Part shown: positions 6,241-6,326 of the stretch, piece by piece
Numbering within the stretch: the first letter of the stretch is position 1
Layout of the letters: each line of letters starts with the position of its first letter
NCBI GenBank assembly: GCA_016207365.1
Contig: JACQPU010000011.1
Span: 1-6,326 of the forward strand
Reading direction: 5' to 3'
Length of the DNA: 6,326 bases
Origin: Ignavibacteriales bacterium
GTDB lineage: Bacteria > Bacteroidota > Ignavibacteria > UBA10030
Notes under the pieces: generated by a model
What the model saw: only the letters and a program-made list of their open reading frames with translations
Database searches by the model: none
What the model was told of the DNA's origin: nothing
Translations under genes and position numbers: made by a program

Positions 6241-6326
6241 TCAAACCGACGGGGAGATCTTTGTCACGAGACCGTCGGGATCAGTAAGCACTGCTCCATC
6301 GCGATCCTGCAGACCGTGCTGGCGAC
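6241..6326 (-). CDS. C-terminal end of a minus-strand protein, possibly VOC/glyoxalase-like (partial)
   Basis: On the minus strand one frame is open from the window edge (6324) to a TGA at 6243-6241, giving 27 residues that include 'DRDGAVLTDPDGLVTKISPS'. A DPDG turn followed by a hydrophobic strand close to the C-terminus is typical of the last strand of vicinal oxygen chelate (glyoxalase/bleomycin-resistance-like) proteins, where it often reads DPDGn.vEl. Here Lys replaces the metal-binding Glu usual in that strand, so a non-enzymatic member or a different family is possible. The other two minus frames are closed by stops within this stretch. The gene would precede the YceI-family gene by 83 bp in the same direction. 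The call rests on very few residues. Confidence 0.4.
   Translation of the reverse strand, partial: RQHGLQDRDGAVLTDPDGLVTKISPSV

Noticed and set aside
6158..6244. Longer start of the YceI-family gene at 6244
   Set aside because: The extra 29 residues precede the signal peptide, and the GGAGG site fits only the start at 6157.

Overview
The window looks like chromosomal DNA from a member of the Bacteroidota/Ignavibacteriota (FCB) lineage. The best evidence is a secreted protease ending in a type IX secretion (T9SS) type A sorting domain with a YQNYPNPFN motif. Several gene starts also lack a Shine-Dalgarno site, which is usual in that lineage. Base composition is moderate (a little over half G+C by eye) and even across the window. 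I see no insertion sequence, phage gene, CRISPR array, tRNA or rRNA.

Left part, 1-4387, plus strand, probably one operon. It holds the last 56 codons of a MoxR-family AAA+ ATPase (1-171). A subtilisin-like T9SS-exported serine protease follows after 22 bp (194-2221). Then, after 15 bp, comes a 716-residue inner-membrane protein with a von Willebrand factor A domain, a glutamine-amidotransferase-like region and a C-terminal anchor (2237-4387). MoxR ATPases and membrane-bound VWA proteins commonly sit together and are thought to act as a chaperone/assembly pair in the envelope. Here the exported protease lies between them.

Middle, 4388-5544, plus strand. A short spacer leads to a previously untracked 34-codon ORF for a single-span membrane peptide (4456-4560). 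A cation diffusion facilitator metal exporter follows (4600-5544) with complete-looking transport, interface and cytoplasmic metal sites.

Right part, 5555-6326, minus strand. A YceI-family periplasmic lipid-binding-type protein (6157-5555) converges on the transporter gene with a 10 bp gap and an imperfect GC-rich hairpin across the junction. It is the only gene here with a strong ribosome binding site. Upstream, an 83 bp spacer separates it from the last 27 codons of another minus-strand gene that runs off the window.

The gene families are all recognisable and I did not find a clearly new system. The points most worth checking are the protease placed inside a MoxR-VWA cluster, the small membrane ORF ahead of the metal exporter, and the Glu/His variant of the transport site in that exporter.
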